A DNA stretch of 48,238 nt from Streptomyces graminilatus. Lineage in GTDB: Bacteria > Actinomycetota > Actinomycetes > Streptomycetales > Streptomycetaceae. Made by a program: the position numbers and the translations under genes. Of the stretch, positions 38,649-45,780 are shown piece by piece. The stretch's first letter is position 1; every line of letters begins with the position of its first letter. The DNA lies in assembly GCF_001418565.1 (NCBI RefSeq), contig NZ_LIQQ01000211.1, forward strand, positions 1-48,238. Direction: 5' to 3'. Under the pieces are notes generated by a model. It saw only the letters and a program-made list of their open reading frames with translations. It made no database searches and was not told the origin of the DNA.

Positions 38649-39500
38649 TCAGTTCAGGGCGTCGATGGCCTTCACGATCAGGGCTCTCGCTTCCGGCCCG
38701 TACACGGCCATGCTGCGCATCTGCTCGAACGCCTTCACGTACATGGCGATCTCCGACGGCTGAGTTACCTGCACCCGCGCCGACAGCAGCTCGACCGAGA
38801 CGAGCGCCTCGTCGTATACGTGGAACAACTCCTGCGGCCACATCCGCCGTCGTGGGGTCGCACTCGGGATGACACCCAGCGATACCGCTGGCAGGGCCCC
38901 CGCGGTCAGCAGGTAGCCGAGTTGGGCAGCCATGGCGTCCGCGTCGCCCAACTGGTAGTAGAGCACCGGCTCCTCGATGACCATTGAGAACCGGTGGCCC
39001 GGCTCGTGCAGGACCCGAGAGCGTTCCAGCCGGGCGGCCACAGCCTCGGCGACATCGTCGGGGATCTCCCGGAACTCGGCGATCGACGACAGCAGGCCGG
39101 CCGCGTACCCCTCGGTCTGCAGCAGACCGGGGACGAGGGTCGGCGAGTAGATCCGGAACAGCTGCGTCGACTTGAACAGGGGGACGTAGCTGTTCTGCAA
39201 CTGCTTCAGCCCGGTGCGGACCTTCCTCCGCCACTCCATGTACATGGATTCGGCGTTGCGGGACTGGGCGATGATGTCGTCGGCTTGGCCGGTGGCGCCA
39301 CACGCTTCGCACCAGCGGCGGATGTCGTCGGCCGAGGGCGGGGTGCGGGCGCCCTCGATCCGGTACGTCTTCGGGTGGGACCAGCCGCAGCGCCCAGCCA
39401 GCTCAGGCCCAGTGATCCCCGCGTCGGCACGTAGTTCTTTTAGACGCCCGGCGACGGCTTCGCGGGCGGCCTGTGCCGACGAGGACGGGGAGAGGGGCAT
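38649..39500 (-). CDS. XRE regulator with DUF5753 (Scr1-like)
   Basis: 283 aa. The N-terminal HTH spans about residues 14-70 (LKELRADAGITGPELAGRCG; THPKTYRIE-type SHPKTYRIEGAR). The DUF5753 domain follows (RIYSPTLVPGLLQTEGYA; RHRVLHEP-type RSRVLHEPGHRFSMVIEEPVL). Proteins of this pattern are very abundant in Streptomyces and are now often described as antitoxin-like regulators of Scr1/Scr2-type pairs. Here the partner is a DUF6879 protein, 23 bp upstream in the same operon. It lies on the reverse strand in the cargo zone, so it is likely expressed in the lysogen. Confidence 0.85.
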   Translation of the reverse strand: MPLSPSSSAQAAREAVAGRLKELRADAGITGPELAGRCGWSHPKTYRIEGARTPPSADDIRRWCEACGATGQADDIIAQSRNAESMYMEWRRKVRTGLKQLQNSYVPLFKSTQLFRIYSPTLVPGLLQTEGYAAGLLSSIAEFREIPDDVAEAVAARLERSRVLHEPGHRFSMVIEEPVLYYQLGDADAMAAQLGYLLTAGALPAVSLGVIPSATPRRRMWPQELFHVYDEALVSVELLSARVQVTQPSEIAMYVKAFEQMRSMAVYGPEARALIVKAIDALN

Positions 39501-39523
39501 GAGATGGCCTGGTCACTTTCGCG

Positions 39524-40051
39524 TTAGCTGATCTTGTACTTGTCGTGGGGAACGGCGCGTTCCCACACCGCCTCGAAGGCGTCGGCGCACAGCTTGGCCG
39601 CAGCGGGTTCCTCGCTGATCTCGCCGCCACCAGAGGCGCCTTCACCGGTGAAGTGGTTCCACCGGATCAGGCGGCCATCGATCAGCCAGAAGTCGTTGCC
39701 CGGCAGCGCGATGTCGCTGGCCTGACGGCGCGGCAGCCACCTCACCTGTTCGCCAGCCTCCACGTTCACGACGGTGCTCGCGTGCTCGTATCGGATGTAG
39801 TCGCTCACCGGCTCGGAGACGATACGGGCGCGGCGCACGGTCACGCCGCGGGCGACCGTGCGGTGGATGAGCGCTACCCACGGACCCCAGTAGGGCGAGT
39901 GGGGGTCGGTGTCGCGCTCCCCGGTGCTCTTCCAGCGGGCGAAGTCGTCGGCCTCACCGGCAACTCCGTAAGAGTCGCGCATTTCCAGGTGCACGGCGGA
40001 GTGCTGGGCTCCGTCCAGGAGTTCATCGAAGCTGGGCACGTTCTGCGGCAT
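39524..40051 (-). CDS. DUF6879-like protein, partner of the DUF5753 regulator
   Basis: 175 aa, ATG at 40051 with GAGGAAGG 8 bp upstream. Features typical of DUF6879: an opening FDELLDGAQHSAVHLEMRD, SEPVSDYIRYEH in the middle, and WLPRRQASDIALPGNDFWL. DUF6879 genes regularly accompany DUF5753 regulators in Streptomyces, so the pair probably works as a unit such as a toxin-antitoxin-like or signalling module. Biochemical activity is unknown. Confidence 0.8.
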   Translation of the reverse strand: MPQNVPSFDELLDGAQHSAVHLEMRDSYGVAGEADDFARWKSTGERDTDPHSPYWGPWVALIHRTVARGVTVRRARIVSEPVSDYIRYEHASTVVNVEAGEQVRWLPRRQASDIALPGNDFWLIDGRLIRWNHFTGEGASGGGEISEEPAAAKLCADAFEAVWERAVPHDKYKIS

Positions 40052-40283
40052 CGCACGCCTTCCTCAAGATCGGCACCATGCGGGCCGGGATACGGACAAC
40101 TGCCTCATGCTCGGGGATCCCTGCCGCATGCCCGGGAACTTCGAAAACAGCGCACTCTTCTTCGAGCTCAGGGCCTGGCTTCCAGCCTTGGATGACCAGT
40201 TCGTTCGTGCTGTCGTCGACCCACACCGTGGGGCTTTCACCTGTGCCCGTGGTCGGGTCGATCCCGATGAACTGTAGGGCCAT
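40023..40283 (-). CDS. Small hypothetical protein heading the DUF6879 operon
   Basis: 86 aa from the ATG at 40283, which has GGAGG 6 bp upstream; a GTG 15 bp earlier lies before that ribosome site and is less likely. Short beta/alpha protein with IGIDPTTGTGESPTVWVDD near its start, and HEAVVRIPARMV. Small proteins of this kind often precede DUF6879 genes. It overlaps the DUF6879 gene by 29 bp, implying coupled translation. Confidence 0.68.
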   Translation of the reverse strand: MALQFIGIDPTTGTGESPTVWVDDSTNELVIQGWKPGPELEEECAVFEVPGHAAGIPEHEAVVRIPARMVPILRKACDAAERAQLR

Positions 40284-40493
40284 GACCGCCTCCTGCACGT
40301 TTTGTGTTCAGAGATGTACACCACCGTCTTGCACAGTCCTTAGCTGGTCAAGACGGCAAATAAGTCACGTGTACATCCGTGCACATTCCTGGCGGTGGCG
40401 GTGTACGCGCTCCTAGCGTCGGCAGACATGAGAAATCCCGGCGACCGCGCGAACGGCCCCGGGATGCGGCCGACACCGTGAAGGAGCGTCGAC
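40284..40493. promoter_or_regulatory. Divergent promoter region with TGTACA motifs
   Basis: GATGTACAC (40314-40321 area) and GTGTACATC (40369-40377 area) are inverted copies centred on TGTACA, about 55 bp apart, with a related TGTACG at 40402. Leftward, TTGACC and GACGGT are 17 bp apart, with the predicted start near the first TGTACA, so a bound regulator would control the cassette. The DUF5753 protein is the likely binder. No clear rightward promoter was seen. Confidence 0.55.
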
Positions 40494-40832
40494 ATGAGGC
40501 AAGTTACAGCCTCACCATCAACCGCTGAAGAGCAGGAAGTGCTCCCGCTACCACCTTTGAGCGGACTGTCCGAGCGGCAGATCCGCGGTACCGCCTGCAT
40601 CTGGGGCGGCGAGACCCTGAACACGGAGACAGCCGTCGACCTCGGCGAACGCACCACGCAGCGCGGCGGACAGCCCCTGCGGTGGTTCCCCCGAGCCTGC
40701 CGCCGCGACGTCCAGGCCGCCGCCCTAAAAGCCCTGCACAAGCACGCGCCCGGATGCGGGCAGTGCGCCACGGACGGCCTGCGCTGCGACACGGGCCGCA
40801 CCCTGAACCAGATCGCCCGGAGGTACCGATGA
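40494..40832 (+). CDS. Hypothetical protein, cargo region
   Basis: 112 aa, ATG start with AAGGAG 8 bp upstream. Basic, with CIWGG near residue 35 and CGQCATDGLRC near 88; the end is Arg-rich. Not recognised. Similar short proteins are common in Streptomyces genomes next to DUF5753-type regulators. It starts a rightward run of three overlapping genes divergent from the DUF6879 operon. Confidence 0.65.
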   Translation: MRQVTASPSTAEEQEVLPLPPLSGLSERQIRGTACIWGGETLNTETAVDLGERTTQRGGQPLRWFPRACRRDVQAAALKALHKHAPGCGQCATDGLRCDTGRTLNQIARRYR

Positions 40833-41023
40833 CCGGGCAGCAGGCGCCGCCGGAGGACGCACGGAAGTCGCTGGAGGCCGGGCGCGCGGCCGGCTACTGC
40901 TGGCTGGGCAATCCGGCCGGGGCCGGCCGCTGCACCCGTCCGCCGCACCACAGCGGCCGTCACCTCGACAGTTACAACGGGCGCCACTCTCCCGCCGACA
41001 CGTCCGGCAACAGCTGGTCATGA
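40829..41023 (+). CDS. Small hypothetical protein
   Basis: 64 aa from the ATG at 40829 with GGAGG upstream, overlapping the previous stop. Contains YCWLG and RCTRPPHHSGRH, a possible Cys/His metal site. Family not recognised. Coupled to both neighbours. Confidence 0.6.
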   Translation: MTGQQAPPEDARKSLEAGRAAGYCWLGNPAGAGRCTRPPHHSGRHLDSYNGRHSPADTSGNSWS

Positions 41024-41235
41024 CCGCGACCCTGCATGTGTGCCGCCACTGCGACGGTCTGATCCTGGACCCCGAGGACGCGGTCGAGGTCGCCTACGAG
41101 CACGGCAACTCCGGGCCCGGCCGCAGCATCTGGGCGCACCGTGAGCATGCCGACCTCGTCGACCGGATCGACCCGGACGCCCTGCGCATCATGACCCGCA
41201 TATGGGCCCACCGGGAGAAGGACACCCAGCCCTGA
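41020..41235 (+). CDS. Small zinc-knuckle-like protein
   Basis: 71 aa from the ATG at 41020. CRHCDGLILDPEDAVEV gives a Cys pair at the start, and further His residues appear around WAHREH and WAHREK. A single metal site is possible. Unknown function. Last gene before a strong hairpin. Confidence 0.6.
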   Translation: MTATLHVCRHCDGLILDPEDAVEVAYEHGNSGPGRSIWAHREHADLVDRIDPDALRIMTRIWAHREKDTQP

Positions 41236-41281
41236 ACCGCCCGCCCCGCACCCCGTGAACACCTGAGGGCGGGCGGGACCA

Positions 41282-41315
41282 GGCCCCGGCCGGAGCGCGT
41301 CTCCCGGCCGGGGCC
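41282..41315. terminator. Perfect 12-bp hairpin, bidirectional terminator
   Basis: 41282-41293 pairs perfectly with 41304-41315 (GGCCCCGGCCGG and its complement), 10-nt loop, no T-run. It sits between the rightward cargo operon and the leftward gene at 41385, where a two-way terminator is expected. Confidence 0.65.
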
Positions 41316-41384
41316 GCTCCATGTCTGCCGCGAGCTGGACGTGCGACTCACACGTCCAGACGTCCGACCAGAGCTTTCACTCGG

Positions 41385-41642
41385 CTACCACTCGACCTTC
41401 CAGGTGTCGTCCTCCGATTCGCCTTCGACAAGTGGAGGCCGCTCCAGCACGACAACCTCGTACCGTTCGACGAGGCTGTCCTCTTCGAGGCTGTCACGCA
41501 CGAGCACGGTCCTCAGCAGTACGCCGTAGTTGAGAGCCCAGGCACCTTTGGCCGCCTCCAGCGCCTTGTCGAAGTCGCCGGGGCGAACCACTCGGATGAT
41601 TTCCGGGTCTTGCTCAAGGTCACCTGACACCCCAGCCACCAC
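41385..41642 (-). CDS. Small hypothetical protein, leftward, near attR
   Basis: About 85 aa; the start is unsure because GTG codons at 41642, 41639 and 41630 are all in frame and none has a strong ribosome site. The upstream part of the open frame is not protein-like. The product is acidic with FDKALEAAKGAWALNYGVLL and VERYEVVVLERPPLVEGE. Family not recognised. One of two isolated genes between the cargo operon and attR. Confidence 0.5.
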   Translation of the reverse strand: MVAGVSGDLEQDPEIIRVVRPGDFDKALEAAKGAWALNYGVLLRTVLVRDSLEEDSLVERYEVVVLERPPLVEGESEDDTWKVEW

Positions 41643-41862
41643 CCTTGGATGGGTTGGCCAACTGGCCGTCCAAGCGGGGGCACGAAGACATGGTGGGCTC
41701 CTCTGTGAGTGACACCCGATCAGGCTGGCAGAGCGAGGCCCGGTGGCGTGGAGGGATGCCATGATCGATATCCCTTCGGGCCAGCAGCGGGCCGCTCCAC
41801 GTGCGGACCGCTGCGGCGAGGCGCACACTGACCCCACTCGGGGCCGCCTCAAGGAGGTCACC

Positions 41863-42096
41863 ATGGGTTCCAGCATCAACCTCTCCGGTACCGCGCAGCT
41901 CCAGAGCGGGACCATCGACCTGCATCAGATCGGTGCTCTGACAGCGACGCTCGTCACCGCCAACCACGCCTTCAAGCTGGAGCCGACAGCAGTGGAGGGT
42001 GAAGGCTGGCAGGTCACCGTCACGGTCGACTTGCAAGGCGCGAACTCTCTGAGACTCCTGCGGGATCTGCAAGGGGCAGGCGTCTTCGACGACTGA
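41863..42096 (+). CDS. Small hypothetical protein, last gene of the element
   Basis: 77 aa from the ATG at 41863 with AAGGAGGT 5-12 bp upstream, the best ribosome site in this part. The protein is beta-rich then helical (AQLQSGTIDLHQIGALTATL; TVTVDLQGANSLRLLRDL). Not recognised. It has its own intergenic region and likely its own promoter, as expected of a lysogen-expressed cargo gene. Confidence 0.6.
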   Translation: MGSSINLSGTAQLQSGTIDLHQIGALTATLVTANHAFKLEPTAVEGEGWQVTVTVDLQGANSLRLLRDLQGAGVFDD

Positions 42097-42175
42097 CTCC
42101 TTGGCCATTGCGTGCCCCGAACCGTCTGCGAGACAATGGATCAGCCCAGTTCAGGGCCGGTCCGGGACCCCACGA

Positions 42176-42198
42176 TTGCGTGAGCGCTGCGTGAGCGG
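42176..42198. repeat. Candidate integrase arm-type site, right end
   Basis: Exact 23-bp copy of 275-297, containing TGCGTGAGCG twice. It lies 114 bp before the attR core. Identity is limited to the 23 bp, with unrelated flanks, which points to selection for binding and not to recent duplication. Confidence 0.6.
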
Positions 42199-42257
42199 AG
42201 GTCCCGAAGTGGGCCGGATTAGCTGGGGTGGACCGGAGCTGGCACCCCTACTGACCA

Positions 42258-42294
42258 GCCCACTCCGGAGTGACTGGAGCCACCCGGAGTGGGC
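42258..42294. repeat. Inverted repeats beside attR
   Basis: GCCCACTCCGG (42258-42268) and CCGGAGTGGGC (42284-42294) are perfect inverted copies, and CACTCCGGAGTG at 42261-42272 is itself a perfect palindrome. This makes three GGAGTG half-sites within 37 bp, between the arm site and core. Binding by the excisionase or by a host bending protein is possible. Confidence 0.5.
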
Positions 42295-42312
42295 CAGAGT
42301 AAAGCCTCTCGT

Positions 42313-42360
42313 CTTACAAGGCGGATGTCGGCGGTTCGAAACCGTCCGCGCCCACCAGGA
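42313..42360. repeat. attR core (48-bp direct repeat)
   Basis: Identical to 149-196. It is the original 3' part of the host tRNA-Val gene, now cut off from its 5' half. Bases before 42313 do not complete an anticodon stem, so this copy is not a tRNA gene. Confidence 0.95.
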
Positions 42361-42384
42361 ACGATCGCAGGTGAGCACGTGGTT

Positions 42385-42419
42385 CGGCCTCCCGCCCATG
42401 ATCGGGCAGGGGGCCGTTT
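42385..42419 (+). terminator. Host tRNA-Val terminator, displaced
   Basis: 42385-42397 pairs with 42404-42416 (12 of 13 bases) around loop ATGATC, followed by TTT. It lies 25 bp behind the attR core, so in the uninserted chromosome it would end tRNA-Val transcription. Integration moves it 42 kb from the tRNA promoter. Confidence 0.65.
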
Positions 42420-42554
42420 CCATGACCGGGTCCACATCGCGGCCATTTCCCCCACTTCCTCGCCGGGGGTGTGGTGTGCGCGACGTTCGGATCACCCCCG
42501 TGTTCATGCCGGATATCGTGAGTGCCCGTACCGGTGGGATCAGAGAGGTCGGAC

Positions 42555-44243
42555 GTGTCGGACGAGGGACGGCTCATCGCCGGGCGGTACCGGCTTACCG
42601 AGCAGATCGGCCGCGGTGGCATGGGCACGGTCTGGCTGGCCGCCGACGAGATGCTCAACCGCAGCGTGGCGCTCAAGCGCCTGCACGAGGACCTGCGGCA
42701 CGCCGACGCCGAACTCGACGTGATGTACGAGCGCACCCGCCGTGAGGCGCAGAGCGCGGCCCGGATCGCCCATCCGAACGTGGTCGTCGTCCATGACGTC
42801 GTCGAGGACGACGGGCTGCCGTGCATCGTCATGGAGTACGTGCCCTCCACCACCCTCGGCGCCCTGATCAAGAGCGGCGGAACCGTTTCCCCCGAGGAGG
42901 CCGCCCGCGTCGGCCGGGGCATGGTCGGCGCGCTCAAGGCCGCCCACGAGGCCGGCGTACTCCACCGTGACGTCAAGCCGGGCAACGTCCTGCTGACCGA
43001 GGGCGGCCGGGTCGTCCTCACCGACTTCGGCATCGCCACCGCGACCGGCACCAGCACCCTGACCAAGACCGGCGAGATAGTCGGCTCCATCGACTACATG
43101 GCCCCCGAGCGCATCCAGGGCGGGACCCCCGGCCCCGCCTCCGACCTCTGGGCGCTCGGCGCGACCCTCTACCAGGCGGTGGAGGGGCAGCCGCCGTTCC
43201 GCAGGCTCACACCGATGGAGACGGCGTACGCCATCGTCACCTCCCCGCCGGATCCGATGAAGCAGGCCGGTCCCCTGGAGCAGTTGATCGCGGCACTGCT
43301 CGCCAAGGACCCGGCCGACCGGCCCTCGGCGCAGGAGACGGAGTTCATGCTGCGGTCGGTGTCCGAGGACACCGAGCCCCGCTCGTGGACGGCGTCCGTT
43401 CCGCTGTCGATACCGGAGCGTTTCCAGGATGCCGGCGACACCGGCAGCAGCCGGAGGAGCACTGGTGACACCGGCAGCAGCCGGAGAGGTACCGGTGAAA
43501 CCGGCGGCCATCGGAAGAGGACCGGTGACACCGGCAGCACCCGGCGGGGGCTCGCAGCCGAAACGGCGGTCCCCCCGGTCCCTCCGCAGCCCGGAGGCAG
43601 GCGCGGAAGCCGTCCGGAGTCCCGAGCCGGGCAGGGCGCCCGTACGCTCCTCTGGAGCGCGGTCGCGGTGATACTGATCGCCGGGGGGACGGCGGGCAGC
43701 GTCTATTACGCGAACTCGTCGGGCAAGGGCACCCAGAGCACCGGCTCGGAGACGAGCCCCACCTCGACGTTCACGCCCGCGCCGGTCCCCGAGGGCTACC
43801 ACCTGGTCACGGAGGGGAAGCTCGGCGTCGCCTTCCCGGTGCCGGACGGCTGGACACTGAGCAAGCGGACGTCCGGCGCGGCCAGCTACGTCGACGAGAC
43901 CAAGCTGGCCGGAATCGAGATCGGCATCGTGGACCCTGCGGGCGATCCCTTCACCCACCTCACGCAGATCGAGACGAACACGAAGGACAACTACCCCGGG
44001 GACAAGTACCGCAGGCTGTACATGCAGCGGACGACGTACCAGGGCCAGAAGGCCGCCATCTGGGAGTTCACCTTCAAGGGCCGGGCGCGGGTCTTCCACG
44101 GCATCGAGCTCGGCTTCGGCCAGGAGGGCGGCCGGGAGTACGACATCTACCTCTCGGCGCCCGATGAACAGTGGGACACCTTCCGGCCGGTCTTCGACCG
44201 AGTGCGGGAAGGATTCCGCATCACGCCCACGTCCACTTCCTGA
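42555..44243 (+). CDS. Ser/Thr protein kinase, PknB-type, membrane-anchored (host)
   Basis: 562 aa from the GTG at 42555 with GAGAGG 8 bp upstream; MSDEGRLIAGRYRL is the usual start of this group, so I reject a GTG 33 bp earlier. The kinase domain (10-270) has IGRGGMGTVW, catalytic HRDVKPGNVLL, DFGIATA and APERIQGG. A 30-bp DNA repeat encodes four Thr/Gly/Arg units at about 293-332. One membrane helix (LLWSAVAVILIAGGTAG) near 370 leads to an outer domain of about 170 residues, beta-rich, with no PASTA repeats. It probably senses an extracellular signal. It is host DNA beyond attR. Confidence 0.93.
   Translation: MSDEGRLIAGRYRLTEQIGRGGMGTVWLAADEMLNRSVALKRLHEDLRHADAELDVMYERTRREAQSAARIAHPNVVVVHDVVEDDGLPCIVMEYVPSTTLGALIKSGGTVSPEEAARVGRGMVGALKAAHEAGVLHRDVKPGNVLLTEGGRVVLTDFGIATATGTSTLTKTGEIVGSIDYMAPERIQGGTPGPASDLWALGATLYQAVEGQPPFRRLTPMETAYAIVTSPPDPMKQAGPLEQLIAALLAKDPADRPSAQETEFMLRSVSEDTEPRSWTASVPLSIPERFQDAGDTGSSRRSTGDTGSSRRGTGETGGHRKRTGDTGSTRRGLAAETAVPPVPPQPGGRRGSRPESRAGQGARTLLWSAVAVILIAGGTAGSVYYANSSGKGTQSTGSETSPTSTFTPAPVPEGYHLVTEGKLGVAFPVPDGWTLSKRTSGAASYVDETKLAGIEIGIVDPAGDPFTHLTQIETNTKDNYPGDKYRRLYMQRTTYQGQKAAIWEFTFKGRARVFHGIELGFGQEGGREYDIYLSAPDEQWDTFRPVFDRVREGFRITPTSTS
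43431..43550 (+). repeat. Four tandem 30-bp repeats in the kinase gene
   Basis: Units begin at 43431, 43461, 43491 and 43521. Each contains a variant of GACACCGGCAGCAGCCGG and encodes ten residues around TGDTGSSRR. The units lie in the linker between the kinase domain and the membrane helix. Their Thr and Ser residues could be autophosphorylation sites; copy number may vary between strains. Confidence 0.75.
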
Positions 44244-44267
44244 GGCCGGGCCCCGGACGCGCGGGCT

Positions 44268-44618
44268 TCAGGCTTCGTCTGTGTCCTTGTCGCTTTCTCC
44301 GTGCGCGTGTTTGAGCCGCGTACGCGCGTCCACCCGGTCCGGTCCGGTGACCTCGGCCCAGTAGCGGTGACCGCTCACGAACACAGCCAGCTCGTGTTCC
44401 CGTCGGCGCAGTTTCTCCACCTCGGCCTGTTCGTCGGCCGTCCAGCCAGGTGACGCGGGGCGCTCCACCTTGCGCCAGCCGCCGGTGTCACTGAATCCGT
44501 CCAGCGGCTCGACCGACCAGGGGAGCCGCTTCAGCAGTGCGGACAGCTCGGCCCGGACCTGATGCAGCTCCTCCTGGCCGGCCAGGAGGTCACTCGGGAA
44601 GTCATAGGTCGTCGCCAC
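44268..44618 (-). CDS. Conserved hypothetical protein (host)
   Basis: 116 aa from the GTG at 44618 (in-frame GTG at 44684 also possible). The shorter start is favoured by a -10-like TAAAAT at about 44646-44641, the most AT-rich spot nearby. The protein starts TTYDFPSDLLAGQEELHQVRAEL, is helical and charged, and contains LLKRLPWSVEPLDG. This pattern is common in Streptomyces proteins of unknown function. Convergent with the kinase gene. Confidence 0.7.
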   Translation of the reverse strand: MATTYDFPSDLLAGQEELHQVRAELSALLKRLPWSVEPLDGFSDTGGWRKVERPASPGWTADEQAEVEKLRRREHELAVFVSGHRYWAEVTGPDRVDARTRLKHAHGESDKDTDEA

Positions 44619-44728
44619 GCGGTAATGGTACGCCTGTTCGATTTTATGATGCGAGTTCTTCCGGTACTTCCTCTTCCGCTTCACACGAACGGGTGGCCCG
44701 GCCCCGACGGCCGGGCCACAGCGCACGG

Positions 44729-45688
44729 TCAGCGGCCCCGGGCCGCCAGCTCCCGCACCACCCGTGCGGCCACCGGCACCTCCACGCCGTGCCGTTCGGC
44801 CGCCCGCAGCAGGGCTCCGCCGATCGCGTCCAGCTCCAGCGGGCGGCCCGCCTCGGCGTCGCGCTGCATCGACGACCGCATGGCCGGGGGGAAGGTGTCG
44901 TAGCGGGCCAGGGCCTGGGCGGGATCCGCCGGGCCGCCGCAGGCCAGGCTCACCGCCGCCGTCTCCTCGACCAGGGCGGTCAGCTCGTCGCGGTGGCGGG
45001 TGCGGACCTCGCCCAGCGGGAGGCCGTACAGGGTGGTCAGCAGGGCGAAGGGGGCGAGGAACGACATCTTCGCCCACAGCGCCGCCGCCTCGTCCGGCAG
45101 TACGCGGGTGGCCGGTCCGGCGGCCGTGAAGGCGGCGGCGAGTGCGTCGAGACGCTCGCGCGGGACCGGGTCGCCGGCCAGGTCGATCTCCACGAAGGGG
45201 CTCGCGTGTTCGATCACGCCGGGTGCCGTACGGGTCGACTCGACGCGGATCACGGCCGGGGCGACGCGGTCGGCGCCGTAGCGGGCGCGCAGTGCGGCCG
45301 GGTGTTCGACGCCGTTCAGGAACGGTACGACCAGGGCGTCGTCGCCCAGCGACTTCGCCGGGAGACGCTCCAGGGCCGCGTCGAGGTTCGTGTGCTTGAC
45401 GGTGACAAGGACCGCGTCGACGGCTTCGGCGGGGCCGGATGCCTCCGGCAGCTCGGGTGCCGCGTCCACCGTCGCCGTGAACTCGCCGAACTGGGCGCTG
45501 CGGACGCGGATTCCGCCCTCGCGGAGCGTCCGCGCGGTGTCGTCACCGGCCAGGCAGAGCACGCGGTGGCCGGCGCGGGAGAGCAGGGCGGCGAGGAGGC
45601 CGCCGACGCCGCCGGGGCCCAGTACGGCAATGGTGAGCGGGTCCTGGCGTAGGTCTGCGGGTGTGCCCGTCGCTGTATTCGTCGGCAT
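44729..45688 (-). CDS. Ketopantoate reductase-like NADPH oxidoreductase (host)
   Basis: 319 aa from the ATG at 45688 with GAGGAGAGG about 10 bp upstream. Rossmann motif VLGPGGVGGLLAALL near residue 25, then LVTVKHTN with the catalytic Lys near 107 and FLNGVEHP near 128, in place of the usual QNG motif. The C-terminal helical domain (AALWAKMSFLAPFALLTTLYG; EAGRPLELDAIGGALLRAA) completes a PanE/ApbA fold. Such enzymes reduce 2-dehydropantoate to pantoate for coenzyme A, but many paralogues act on other ketoacids, so I do not assign panE firmly. Confidence 0.85.
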   Translation of the reverse strand: MPTNTATGTPADLRQDPLTIAVLGPGGVGGLLAALLSRAGHRVLCLAGDDTARTLREGGIRVRSAQFGEFTATVDAAPELPEASGPAEAVDAVLVTVKHTNLDAALERLPAKSLGDDALVVPFLNGVEHPAALRARYGADRVAPAVIRVESTRTAPGVIEHASPFVEIDLAGDPVPRERLDALAAAFTAAGPATRVLPDEAAALWAKMSFLAPFALLTTLYGLPLGEVRTRHRDELTALVEETAAVSLACGGPADPAQALARYDTFPPAMRSSMQRDAEAGRPLELDAIGGALLRAAERHGVEVPVAARVVRELAARGR

Positions 45689-45780
45689 GTCTGTTCGAAC
45701 CTCTCCTCGGTCGGCCCCTGACAGGTGGCCGCTTCGCGGAGCATGATCGCAGCCGGGACGGGCGCGGGGCACGTGCCTTT

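Larger units (their letters stand above)
42097..42312. other. Right end of the element: non-coding attachment region
   Basis: Together with attR and the host bases to 42554 this is a 458-bp stretch without a gene. The element part holds a 23-bp candidate arm site at 42176-42198 and nested palindromes at 42258-42294. The rest shows no coding signal. This is the arm of the attachment site on the side opposite the integrase gene. Confidence 0.7.
149..42360. mobile_element. Integrated temperate siphophage with AICE-like transfer module
   Basis: The unit is bounded by a perfect 48-bp direct repeat that is the 3' part of tRNA-Val. Inside are a tyrosine integrase next to attL, a repressor/Cro switch, primase-polymerase and helicase replication genes, a complete head-tail-lysis gene set, and a DUF2637/Spd/TraB-like block. 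One att copy plus the interior gives about 42.16 kb, normal for a Streptomyces siphophage. All essential phage classes have an uninterrupted gene and no transposon insertion was seen, so the prophage may be functional. The order is integration, replication, transfer-like, packaging, head, tail, lysis, cargo. Confidence 0.93.

Noticed and set aside
42313..42360. Second tRNA-Val gene at the right end
   Set aside because: Only the 3' part is present; there is no matching acceptor or D-arm upstream. It is attR.
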